Origin: CAG-791 sp045117315
GTDB taxonomy: Bacteria > Bacillota > Clostridia > Lachnospirales > Lachnospiraceae
Direction: 5' to 3'
DNA length: 25,425 nt
NCBI GenBank assembly: GCA_045117315.1
Contig: JBGUNJ010000115.1
Location: 1 to 25,425 of the forward strand
The notes under the pieces were generated by a model, which saw only the letters and a list, made by a program, of their open reading frames with translations, was not told where the DNA came from and made no database searches. The first letter of the stretch is position 1. Every line of letters starts with the position of its first letter. The position numbers and the translations under genes were made by a program. Below are positions 1 through 6,690 of the stretch, piece after piece.

Positions 1-45
1 ACGCGCCGCCAAACGCCGTACAACTCGGGTTTTTCGCGAAAAAGC

Positions 46-87
46 CGCGAAAAACGCCTCGAGTTTCGAGCCGGTCTGTACAGTAAC
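46..87. repeat. Dispersed intergenic repeat, copy A
   Basis: This 42-base stretch aligns without gaps to 15113-15154, with about 34 of 42 positions identical by eye. The shared core is CGCGAAAAAC, CCTCG, GTTTC and a terminal GTAAC. It lies in the hairpin-rich left edge (1-199), which also has a TTTTTCGCGAAAAA palindrome at 30-43 and stems at 71-75/86-90, 98-103/114-119 and 138-141/147-150. I see no convincing gene in 1-199 on either strand. Membership of a genome-wide repeat family is inferred from only two copies. Confidence 0.5.
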
Positions 88-199
88 CGGATCTCTCCTG
101 CCCCTGGATGTTAGGGCAGCATGTACTCACCCGATTCGTCCGCTAAGGACATTCGGCCCGATCAAAGACCGGCCAGTCTTATACAACTTTATCAAGGCT

Positions 200-331
200 C
201 TACTCTTTTCGCCTGCCGCATATCCTGCATGTATAGCCGTTCCAGTAGTGCAGATCTTCGCGTATTTTTCCGCACACACTACATGTAGAGCCGTTCTATT
301 TATGTTTCCCGACCATGCACTTTAACTTCAT
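200..331 (-). pseudogene. Broken zinc-ribbon tail fragment (two 18-residue modules, in-frame amber)
   Basis: Read on the minus strand from an ATG at 331, the frame gives a short Cys-rich peptide. An in-frame TAG (296-298) interrupts it, and it ends at TAG (200-202). After the amber the frame continues with CSVCGK and then CRICGR, two CxxC knuckles 18 codons apart. The matching 54-base DNA repeat is visible at 226-245 and 280-299. The module pattern (H-x-W-N-G, then CxxCG and basic residues) resembles the tandem zinc-ribbon tails found on many Firmicute accessory and immunity-type proteins. The amber sits exactly where the second module has its Trp (TGG), so one base change would explain it. 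No body of a protein precedes the fragment, and no good ribosome binding site is seen at 331. I take it as the remnant tail of a lost gene. A short functional protein with stop readthrough is much less likely. Confidence 0.5.
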
Positions 332-355
332 AAATTCTGAACTATCGTTTATTGC

Positions 356-393
356 AGGCTCCTCCCACTGCCTTCAGGAGATGGGAGGAGCCT
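356..393 (-). terminator. 12-bp perfect hairpin downstream of the lipoprotein gene
   Basis: AGGCTCCTCCCA (356-367) pairs perfectly with TGGGAGGAGCCT (382-393) across a 14-base loop. It lies about 75 bases beyond the lipoprotein stop codon. There is no U-tract on either strand, so a role as an intrinsic terminator is unproven. It could instead be an mRNA 3'-end stabiliser. Confidence 0.4.
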
Positions 394-466
394 TCTACAG
401 AATCGTCAACTTTGTGTACATTAGTCTGTGGACTGATTCGCTCCATTTCTTCAATTAAACATCGGT

Positions 467-886
467 CTATCTCTCAGATGTTATAAGCCACTCTCCGCTT
501 GAAAGGTCTTTGATTGCATCAACTTTCTTGCTGCTGGAAAGATAAATCCTGTAATTCATTTGGTCTTTTGTAGTTATATCAAGTACATCTTCCCCGTTTT
601 CTTGGGTTAGTTCGGCAGTTTGTATCCACCCGACATTAATTGCTTTTAGACTGTTCATAATAAAACGCATATTTCTGGCATTTTCATCTACGCCAAGTGC
701 ATTCGCGATCAAAGTTCTGTTGTTTATTTCCATTTCTGATTCCTCCGCTTCCGTAACCGCGGCTGCTGTGTTCATATTACTTTGATTATCCGGGGTATTT
801 TCCAATTCTTTAGCGGTACCTTTACTGCCACATGCATTTAAACAGCAAATTGCCGAAAGTGCCAGTGCGATTATACATTCTTTCAT
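467..886 (-). CDS. Small lipoprotein of the T7SS-type module, possible immunity or accessory protein
   Basis: This 139-residue protein starts at 886, where AGGAGG lies five bases upstream; a longer in-frame extension to 1012 would overlap the upstream gene and lacks such a site. The N-terminus is a lipoprotein signal peptide: a charged start, a hydrophobic stretch and the lipobox LNAC, with Cys19 as the predicted lipidated residue. A low-complexity Glu/Asn/Ala linker follows (about residues 22-55), then a compact domain of about 80 residues. It should be anchored on the outer face of the membrane. The gene is last in a three-gene minus-strand module, 46 bases after the metalloprotease-domain gene. 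By analogy with polymorphic toxin loci, a surface lipoprotein directly after a secreted effector may protect the producer or help folding. That role is inference from position only, and I do not recognise the family. Confidence 0.75.
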   Translation of the reverse strand: MKECIIALALSAICCLNACGSKGTAKELENTPDNQSNMNTAAAVTEAEESEMEINNRTLIANALGVDENARNMRFIMNSLKAINVGWIQTAELTQENGEDVLDITTKDQMNYRIYLSSSKKVDAIKDLSSGEWLITSER

Positions 887-932
887 GTTTCCTCCTAAGA
901 CGTTTAATACAAATACTATCCGCAATCCCCTG

Positions 933-1976
933 TCAAATGGGACGGAAAAAGTCCTGATTTGGAACATTAGCTGTACGGGGATCATCTCTGTTGACTTGGA
1001 AATCACGGGCATCCTTTTCGACTGGCTGATTTAGATATCCCGTGTGATCATCCTCAGACTTTATGTAATGACCAGGAGCAAAATTATCCTTCCATATTGC
1101 AATTGTTTCTGCTGTAACCATATATCGAGTAGGATGATCTACTGCTTCATGCTGATAAGCATGGCGTAACTCATGACTTACTGTTTCAAGTAAATCATAC
1201 GAATCCCAGTTTCCCTCGGAGTCTGCCAATGCCCTTTCATTCAGTGTGACTGTATGTGTCTTGTGGGTATAATATCCCCATGTGATTTTATTGGAAGTAT
1301 ATGTTGCTTTTTTATCCCAATTGATATCAACCACCACATCCTTTAGATTATAAATAACAATTACTGCGTTCATATAGTCCTGAAGAATCTGCTTGCGTTC
1401 TTCTATGGAAGCTTTATCCCAATGCTCCTGGGAATATTTTTCTTTCTGCAGTTCATTCCAAAGACGGTTCTTCATTCTGTTATCTGCAGCTTTTTCCTGC
1501 TCAATAGTTGTTGTTTCATAACTGTCCGGCTCTTTCCTCGTTATCCAGTCAAAAAACTTTTCTAACCAGTTTCTTTTATCGGTTCCGGTTTTGTCAGCCG
1601 ATGTGGATTCTTCGCCGTCTGTAACATTATTGAGGTCCTTGAAAATTGATTGACCGGGTCCGATAATCAGTGTTGAATCATTTGTTTTTGCAGCCGGATT
1701 AAGGTTTTCAAGAATTGCATTCTCGGTATCCCTGTACATCTCGGCAATAGTCCGTATAGCATTACTCAGGGAATTCATTTTTGCTGCTTCATCCAGGATA
1801 CTATTACTTACTTTCCTGATTGCCTGATTCAACTTGAATTGATACTCGCTATTCAAACAATCATCCAATTTGACATTACTGGTATTTCTGTAATAATCAT
1901 CTAAAACTTTTGCAAAATTCAGGATTTCCTCTGAATACGAGATCATTTTAACTGTGTCCGCTTTAAATACTGCCAT
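933..1976 (-). CDS. Putative T7SS-secreted effector with C-terminal HExxH metalloprotease-like domain
   Basis: This 347-residue protein starts at 1976 with a strong GAGGAAGG site. Residues 1-95 look like a helical hairpin domain without signal peptide, as in WXG100-like/ESX substrates. It ends in Y81-R-D-T-E85, matching the YxxxD/E secretion signal of type VII substrates, although no WXG motif is present. A polar linker (about 96-200) leads to a C-terminal domain with the zinc-metalloprotease motif HELRH (268-272). Downstream is QPVEKDARDF, whose Glu320 is a plausible third ligand. The layout of secretion domain, linker and catalytic toxin-like domain is that of polymorphic effectors. The ATG overlaps the end of the upstream gene (1963-2691) by 14 bases, implying translational coupling. 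Secretion and proteolysis are inferred; no ESX/Yuk ATPase (EssC) gene lies in the window. The domain could instead be a non-toxic housekeeping peptidase. Confidence 0.7.
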   Translation of the reverse strand: MAVFKADTVKMISYSEEILNFAKVLDDYYRNTSNVKLDDCLNSEYQFKLNQAIRKVSNSILDEAAKMNSLSNAIRTIAEMYRDTENAILENLNPAAKTNDSTLIIGPGQSIFKDLNNVTDGEESTSADKTGTDKRNWLEKFFDWITRKEPDSYETTTIEQEKAADNRMKNRLWNELQKEKYSQEHWDKASIEERKQILQDYMNAVIVIYNLKDVVVDINWDKKATYTSNKITWGYYTHKTHTVTLNERALADSEGNWDSYDLLETVSHELRHAYQHEAVDHPTRYMVTAETIAIWKDNFAPGHYIKSEDDHTGYLNQPVEKDARDFQVNRDDPRTANVPNQDFFRPI

Positions 1977-2691
1977 ATTGACCTTCCTCTTCTTTCATTA
2001 CTTCTGAAAGCCTGTCAAAAACCCATAGCGTCAAATTGTTGATAAACTCACTGACAGCACATTGTGATTCATATGTACTCGTGTTCTCATCTTCCAAATA
2101 TTCTGTTGCCCGATAATGGATATCATCATTTTCATATATTCCGTACATTACAATATCAGAGGTAGTATTTCTGGTAATATCCCAGGCATTTTCTTTAACG
2201 AAGATATCATAGTCTGATTCCTGTACATTATTTATATAACGTTCTTGCTTGTTTTTCTTGGGTTCGGTTTCAGGATTCTGGTATAGCGCGTAAGCGAATG
2301 CAGAAACTACTTCTTTTATGCCAGGCAATAATTCAATCCTGATTTTTCTTTCTGTTGCCGGATTCGTCACATTATTGCGTTCCAGTATGCAAAGATAATA
2401 TGCATTCTTAAAATAAATTTTTATGTTAACTTTCTGAATTCTGTTTTCCAACATAACAAATATTTCAGGAAAAATCATCATATTCAAAATATGATGACCC
2501 AAAGCGCTTATGTGAATCGCTCCTTCGAGCATGGTAACCAGTTCATTCTCAAGCAGTTCATGGTAAATGTGTTGCGTGGTTTCAACCTCTAAATCATCGG
2601 TAATCCCCTCTATACTCTCGTTGAACCCATACAAGGGGCCTTTTCCATATTTTTTTGAAATAATATCAATTGCTTCAAGAGATAATTCCAT
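1963..2691 (-). CDS. EspG/DUF5081-like protein, putative chaperone of the T7SS effector
   Basis: This 242-residue soluble protein has no signal peptide or membrane segment. It starts at 2691, with an AGGACAGGA-like site about nine bases upstream. The N-terminal part (about 1-75) is helical with a winged-helix flavour. Later come beta-rich stretches and the C-terminal segment SEFINNLTLWVFDRLSEVMKEEE. Overall size and layout recall the ESX secretion-associated EspG / DUF5081 proteins that accompany type VII substrates in Firmicutes, but this match is from memory and is tentative. It is the first gene of the module, and its last codons overlap the start of the effector gene, which suggests coordinated synthesis of a chaperone and its client. 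If the family call is wrong it remains a module-specific cytoplasmic protein. No clear promoter could be assigned in 2692-2760. Confidence 0.6.
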   Translation of the reverse strand: MELSLEAIDIISKKYGKGPLYGFNESIEGITDDLEVETTQHIYHELLENELVTMLEGAIHISALGHHILNMMIFPEIFVMLENRIQKVNIKIYFKNAYYLCILERNNVTNPATERKIRIELLPGIKEVVSAFAYALYQNPETEPKKNKQERYINNVQESDYDIFVKENAWDITRNTTSDIVMYGIYENDDIHYRATEYLEDENTSTYESQCAVSEFINNLTLWVFDRLSEVMKEEEGQYGSI

Positions 2692-3014
2692 ATAACGTGT
2701 CCTGTCCTTTCTTCATTGTGATAGATTTTAATACGATATACTATTTACACCGGAATGCGATGGACAGTATTCGGGTTTTAAAAAAGTTTGGAACCCAGAA
2801 ACTGGGATATATTTATTGAAACGGCTTAAAACGGCGCTTTATTGTTTGAGAATTTCCGAATAGAGATTTTGATAATGCAGAATATCTGCTTTCATAAGTT
2901 CTTATTTCCCGTTTTTCGGATTATTATGTTCTTTTCAGCCAGATAATTGTCACCTTCATGCCTGGTAACAGAACATATTATATCTCTACGGTGATTTTCT
3001 GAAGAACTTACTCT
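2692..3014. other. Intergenic region, 323 bases, no convincing gene
   Basis: The stretch lies between rlmD and the effector module and is AT-rich. It contains a small hairpin, CCCAG-aaa-CTGGG (2794-2806), and an 18-codon minus-strand open frame (2895-2839) without a usable ribosome binding site, which I do not call. The promoter for the effector module must lie here or further upstream, but no good -35/-10 pair stands out. No terminator with a U-tract is visible after rlmD. Confidence 0.5.
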
Positions 3015-4568
3015 TTAGCCAAAAGAATAAGCCGAATTTTCAGATGGGTTTTGCTTTTCCCTGCTTAAAAGAACGACGGTCTCTACACTGCTGGTCCATG
3101 GAAACTGGTCGACACAGACACCTCTGACAGGGCGGTATCCGGCTGCGATGAAGGCGGGAAGATCCCTGGCCAGGCTGGTCGGCTTACAGGAAATATAGAG
3201 GATATTTTCTACCCCGTAGGACAGGATCCGGGGAAGGGCTTTGGGATGGATCCCGTCGCGGGGAGGGTCCAGGATGATCGTATCCGGCTTTTCTTCGATC
3301 GTATCCAGGACTTTCAGCACATCGCCGGAAATAAATTCACAGTTGGTCAGACCGTTTCCGCGCGCATTGATTCTGGCGGCTTCAACTGCTTCTTCAACGA
3401 TTTCAACACCGATCACCTTTGCCGCCGCGGGGGCCATGAGCTGGGCGATCGTTCCTGTCCCGCTGTAGAGATCATAGACGATCCCCTTGTCCTGACAGGC
3501 TTCAGACTCTGCAGACAGATAACTGCGGGCAGTATCATAGAGGACTTCCGCTCCGTGGCTGTTGGTCTGGAAGAAAGAAAAGGGGGTCACCTTGAAACGA
3601 AGGCCCAGAAGTTCTTCTGTAAAAAAGTCTTTGCCGAAGAGGATTTCTGTCCCCTGATCTGCCACCACATCCGCGGGAGAATCATTCTTTGTGTGGAGAA
3701 TACCCGCTATGCTGCCCTTCAGAAGCTTTTTCTCCTGAAGCTCCAGAAGTCTGTTGGCAAAACCGGAAAGATCTGGCTGCCGCTGCGTGGTCGTGACCAG
3801 ATCAATCAGGATCTCCCCGGTGAAGGCTGCTTTTCTGACCAGAAGGTGGCGCAGATAGCCCGTGTGGCGCAGCCTGTGATAAAAAGGCAGCCTGCTGCTT
3901 GCGGGGACTGTGCCTGTCTCTGCTGAATCTGCAGATACGTCATCTATTGATGTGGAATCCGCAGACACATTATCCGCAAATGAGGTAATCCGGAAATAGT
4001 TCAGCGTAGTACGGAGAATCAGTGAAAAATCGGAATCGGTGATCCGGCATCCGTCGACCGTCACTATATCATAGAAACCGCCGCGCCTGTGCATTCCCAG
4101 GGCCAGAGGGCCGTCCTTATATTCGTCGCCGAAGGTGTACTCCATTTTGTTGCGGTATTCATATTCCTGAGGACTGGGCAGGATCCCTTCAAACCATCGG
4201 CTGACATCCAGCTCCTCTTCGGGGATGCCGGCCAGCTGTGACGCATCCCGTATGGCGCCTTGCAGAAGCCGTTCCACCTGGCTCTTCTTAAGCGACAGCT
4301 CTTCCTCGAAAGGAAGATTCAGATACATGCATCCCCCGCAGCTCCCGAAATGGGGGCATGGCGCTTTTCTCTCCGAGGGTGCCTTTTCAAGTACCTCCTG
4401 CAGTGTTCCCTCGGCTTTTCCGCGGCGCTTTTTGGAGACACGAAGGCGGATACACTGTCCCGGCAGGACATTTTTTACAATACAGGTTCCTTCCGGTGTC
4501 TCCACAATTCCTTTTCCGGGATAGTCGACCCGGGTAACGAACCCTTCCAGCAGATCTCCTTTTTTCAT
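3015..4568 (-). CDS. rlmD: 23S rRNA (uracil-5-)-methyltransferase, RlmD/RlmCD (RumA) family
   Basis: It transfers a methyl group from S-adenosylmethionine to C5 of a uridine in 23S rRNA. The N-terminal TRAM domain (about 1-60) is followed by the iron-sulfur cluster motif C71-x5-C77-x2-C80 (CPHFGSCGGC). The SAM-binding fold carries YDLYSGTGTIAQ, and ILDPPRDGIH precedes the catalytic nucleophile Cys461 in YISCKPTSLARDL. Glu496 in SSVETVVLL is the expected general base. At 517 residues it is longer than the usual 450-470, because of a Ser/Asp-rich insertion around residues 200-225. The start at 4568 has AAAGGAG six bases upstream, and its own strong promoter lies at 4619-4647. The family is certain. 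Which uridine(s) it modifies (RlmD versus the double-specificity RlmCD) cannot be read from the sequence. Confidence 0.93.
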   Translation of the reverse strand: MKKGDLLEGFVTRVDYPGKGIVETPEGTCIVKNVLPGQCIRLRVSKKRRGKAEGTLQEVLEKAPSERKAPCPHFGSCGGCMYLNLPFEEELSLKKSQVERLLQGAIRDASQLAGIPEEELDVSRWFEGILPSPQEYEYRNKMEYTFGDEYKDGPLALGMHRRGGFYDIVTVDGCRITDSDFSLILRTTLNYFRITSFADNVSADSTSIDDVSADSAETGTVPASSRLPFYHRLRHTGYLRHLLVRKAAFTGEILIDLVTTTQRQPDLSGFANRLLELQEKKLLKGSIAGILHTKNDSPADVVADQGTEILFGKDFFTEELLGLRFKVTPFSFFQTNSHGAEVLYDTARSYLSAESEACQDKGIVYDLYSGTGTIAQLMAPAAAKVIGVEIVEEAVEAARINARGNGLTNCEFISGDVLKVLDTIEEKPDTIILDPPRDGIHPKALPRILSYGVENILYISCKPTSLARDLPAFIAAGYRPVRGVCVDQFPWTSSVETVVLLSREKQNPSENSAYSFG

Positions 4569-4618
4569 ATATCTCCTTTATATTCAATCATTGTTTGCTG
4601 CAGACTGGTACGCGGCTT

Positions 4619-4647
4619 CTTATATTTTATTTATTCAAAGCTGTCAA
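4619..4647 (-). promoter_or_regulatory. Sigma-A promoter of rlmD
   Basis: On the minus strand TTGACA (4642-4647) is separated by 17 bases from TATAAG (4619-4624). This is a full-consensus -35 and a five-of-six -10, about 50 bases before the rlmD start codon. The -35 directly abuts the inverted repeat at 4648-4693. Confidence 0.75.
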
Positions 4648-4693
4648 ATACCTTCACGAAAGCACTGAGTAATGACGGCATTCGTGAAGGTAT
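4648..4693. repeat. 13-bp perfect inverted repeat upstream of rlmD promoter
   Basis: ATACCTTCACGAA (4648-4660) is the exact reverse complement of 4681-4693, with a 20-base spacer. It begins at the base next to the rlmD -35. It could be an operator-like site, a transcript hairpin ending dapA (no U-tract follows), or a mobile palindromic unit. A second, weaker pair in the same gap is CAGATGA/TCATCTG at 4770-4776/4793-4799. Confidence 0.7.
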
Positions 4694-4842
4694 CCCGGAT
4701 TCGGCACCTTATCAGGTTCCTGAATATTGTGAAAAATGACATACCGTTTATGCGATAGATGAATTACAGCAGATGACCGGCAGGCACAAAAATCATCTGT
4801 AACATTTACCGGCAGCAAAAACGAATACTTATGGCTTAACGG

Positions 4843-5727
4843 TTACAGGCAGCCGAATTCGATCATGGCCTTGCGAAGAGATTCTTTATGGACGTCAGTC
4901 AGCTCGGTCAGGGGGAGCCTGGGAGAACCGACGTCAAAGCCCTGCATATTGAGGGCTGCCTTGACCGGAATCGGGTTGACCTCGATAAAGAGCTGGTCGA
5001 TCAGGGGAAGTGCCCTGAGCTGAAGCTTCCTGGCTTCATCGTATCTGCCTTCCAGACAGTGCATGACCAGGTCATGTGTCTCGCGGGGGGCGACATTTGC
5101 CAATACAGAGATCACACCGACTCCGCCCAGGGAGCAGAGAGGAACGATCTGATCGTCATTGCCGGAATAGATGTCGATCTTTCCGTCAGTCAGATTTGCG
5201 AGCTTTGCAACCTGGCTGATATTGCCGCTGGCTTCCTTGATGCCTGCGATATTCTCCTGATCCTTAACCAGGCGGGCCATGGTCTCGGGCAGAATGTTTG
5301 TCCCTGTTCTGGAAGGAACATTATAGACGATGCAGGGCAGCTTTGTGGCAGATGCAATCTTGCGGTAATGGGCATAGAGACCGTCCTGGGTCGCCTTATT
5401 GTAGTAAGGGGTCACCAGAAGAAGACCGTCCGCACCCAGCTTTTCGGATTCTTCAGACATCATGACTGCATGGGCTGTATTGTTGGAACCGGTTCCCGCG
5501 ATGATGGGGATTCTGCCTTTGGCTGTTTCCACAGAAAAACGGATCGCCTCCAGATGCTCGGGATCATCCAGTGTGGGGGCTTCGCCGCTTGTGCCGCAGA
5601 TGACAAGGGCATCTGAGCCGTTTTTGATCTGGTCTTCGATCAGTCTCTCCAGCGAATCATAATTAATCTCTTCATTTTCCTTCATAGGCGTCACAAGCGC
5701 TGTTCCGGAACCTTTAAATATAGTCAT
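4843..5727 (-). CDS. dapA: 4-hydroxy-tetrahydrodipicolinate synthase
   Basis: It condenses pyruvate with aspartate semialdehyde, the first committed step of the diaminopimelate/lysine branch that feeds peptidoglycan. The 294 residues match the family length. Visible marks are CGTSGEAPTL (the Thr of the catalytic triad), VTPYYNK, YNVPSRTG (catalytic Tyr) and GIKEASG, whose Lys forms the Schiff base with pyruvate. The start at 5727 is chosen because AAGGAG lies seven bases upstream; an ATG two codons earlier (5733) is only one base from that site, and a longer frame to 5775 would swallow it. The gene is monocistronic, divergent from ssrA, with its own promoter at 5792-5821. No lysine riboswitch or T-box could be seen in the short leader. 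Confidence 0.96.
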   Translation of the reverse strand: MTIFKGSGTALVTPMKENEEINYDSLERLIEDQIKNGSDALVICGTSGEAPTLDDPEHLEAIRFSVETAKGRIPIIAGTGSNNTAHAVMMSEESEKLGADGLLLVTPYYNKATQDGLYAHYRKIASATKLPCIVYNVPSRTGTNILPETMARLVKDQENIAGIKEASGNISQVAKLANLTDGKIDIYSGNDDQIVPLCSLGGVGVISVLANVAPRETHDLVMHCLEGRYDEARKLQLRALPLIDQLFIEVNPIPVKAALNMQGFDVGSPRLPLTELTDVHKESLRKAMIEFGCL

Positions 5728-5791
5728 GTTCATTCTCCTTTTAATCAAAATGCAGGACTTATAATCATTAATCATTAATACCTGTCTGTGT

Positions 5792-5821
5792 ATTGTATAC
5801 CTGATTATCTGTAAACATCAA
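5792..5821 (-). promoter_or_regulatory. Probable sigma-A promoter of dapA
   Basis: On the minus strand TTGATG (5816-5821) and TACAAT (5792-5797) are spaced by 18 bases, about 65 bases before the dapA start. The gap also holds repeated CTGCATTTTTA-like units (5850-5892) between this promoter and that of ssrA. Confidence 0.5.
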
Positions 5822-5905
5822 GTGGTGGGACGTCACTTTTGGTTTGGCTGCATATTTACTGAATTTTCAGCTGCATTTTTACTGCATTTTTAAACCTCTG
5901 GTATA

Positions 5906-5934
5906 TTGATTTTAGGGATTCCACGAAGTATACT
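5906..5934 (+). promoter_or_regulatory. Probable sigma-A promoter of ssrA
   Basis: TTGATT (5906-5911), a 17-base spacer and TATACT (5929-5934) lie about 67 bases before the predicted mature 5' end of tmRNA. This is consistent with a precursor trimmed at the 5' end by RNase P. Confidence 0.55.
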
Positions 5935-6001
5935 GTTAGAGCAACGACACAAAGTGACACATGTGCCACAAAGATAACAAGTGTCTGTTGATATTCTTTA
6001 T

Positions 6002-6350
6002 GGGTTAGTAAAGGTTTCGACAGGGGTCTTGCAGGTGGAGAAGCGATCCGGAGCCGAGCGTTAAACGGCAAAATTAAAAATAAACGCTAACGATAGAGTA
6101 GCACTCGCAGCTTAATAGCTGCGTGTCGCCCGGGGGACACCCGCATCCTCCGGATACGGCATCATGAAAGCGGGAAACGACATGGCTTAAGCTTTGCGGT
6201 CATGGGCGTATGATGAAGCTACCAAACCGGCCAGATTGACTGTTCTCTCGCCGGATGCGGGAAATGGCTTGTCCGCAAGAACAGGATATGATCGTAGAAG
6301 TACATTGAATGGGCTTTTGGACGCGGGTTCGATTCCCGCCTAATCCACGA
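6002..6350 (+). ncRNA. ssrA: Transfer-messenger RNA (tmRNA)
   Basis: tmRNA rescues stalled ribosomes by acting as both tRNA and mRNA and tags the nascent protein for proteolysis. The 5' acceptor strand GGGTTAG (6002-6008) pairs with CTAATCC (6340-6346). Just before that is a perfect T-arm (GCGGG-TTCGATT-CCCGC, 6323-6339), and the diagnostic AAAGGTTTCGACAGGGG follows the 5' end. The tag frame starts at GCA (6068-6070), reads AKLKINANDRVALAA and stops at TAA TAG (6113-6118). The one-piece form is standard for Firmicutes. The 3' end encodes A-CGA rather than A-CCA, so CCA must be added after transcription. The gene is divergent from dapA. Confidence 0.97.
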
Positions 6351-6690
6351 AAAGTTTCTTACGCGGGCTTTTGCAGAACAGATAAAATATTTGCCGATAA
6401 TCAATTTTACAAATAAAAACGTCTGCAGATAAAAATGATTTGCAGTCAGTAATTATTTGCAGATAAAATAATTACAGCAAATATACTGAGTCCGAGTAAG
6501 GCTTCATATTTCGTGTATCACTACACGCAGCAAGACCGCATCTGAGTCCGTTCAGGATGCGGTTATTTGCTGTTGTGACTTTGGTGACGGCTGTTTGGGC
6601 GTATTAGCGGATAGAGCGGTTAAACCGGGCGGGTTTGTTTTTCAATAGTTTACCTCATCATTTGAAGATCAAGTTGCAAGGGGAGTATTC
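6351..6690. other. Intergenic region after ssrA: AT-rich repeats and hairpins
   Basis: No gene is seen in these 340 bases. Repeated TTTGC(A/C)GATAA-like units occur at 6388-6475. The last ones form a perfect 10-bp AT stem (6449-6458/6466-6475). Two adjacent hairpins follow: CGTGTA/TACACG (6512-6527) and ACCGCATC/GATGCGGT (6535-6563), the latter flanked by AGCAA/TTGCT. A weak AAACC/GGTTT stem (6622-6636) with a T-run might end ssrA transcription. The ATPase ribosome binding site AGGGGAG is at 6679-6685. Confidence 0.5.

Noticed and set aside
1..331. TnpB/IS605 remnant (two CxxC knuckles followed by hairpins)
   Set aside because: TnpB zinc fingers are followed by a DRDxNAA motif, which is absent. 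The exact 18-residue duplication fits tandem zinc-ribbon tails better.
2839..2895. 18-codon open frame upstream of the effector module
   Set aside because: No ribosome binding site and too short to support without conservation data.
5728..5800. Lysine riboswitch or T-box upstream of dapA
   Set aside because: The leader after the predicted promoter is only about 60 bases, too short, and it shows none of the conserved boxes.
5850..5892. CodY-like AATTTTCAG site upstream of dapA
   Set aside because: Only half of the consensus palindrome is present, and the stretch is a local CTGCATTTTTA repeat.
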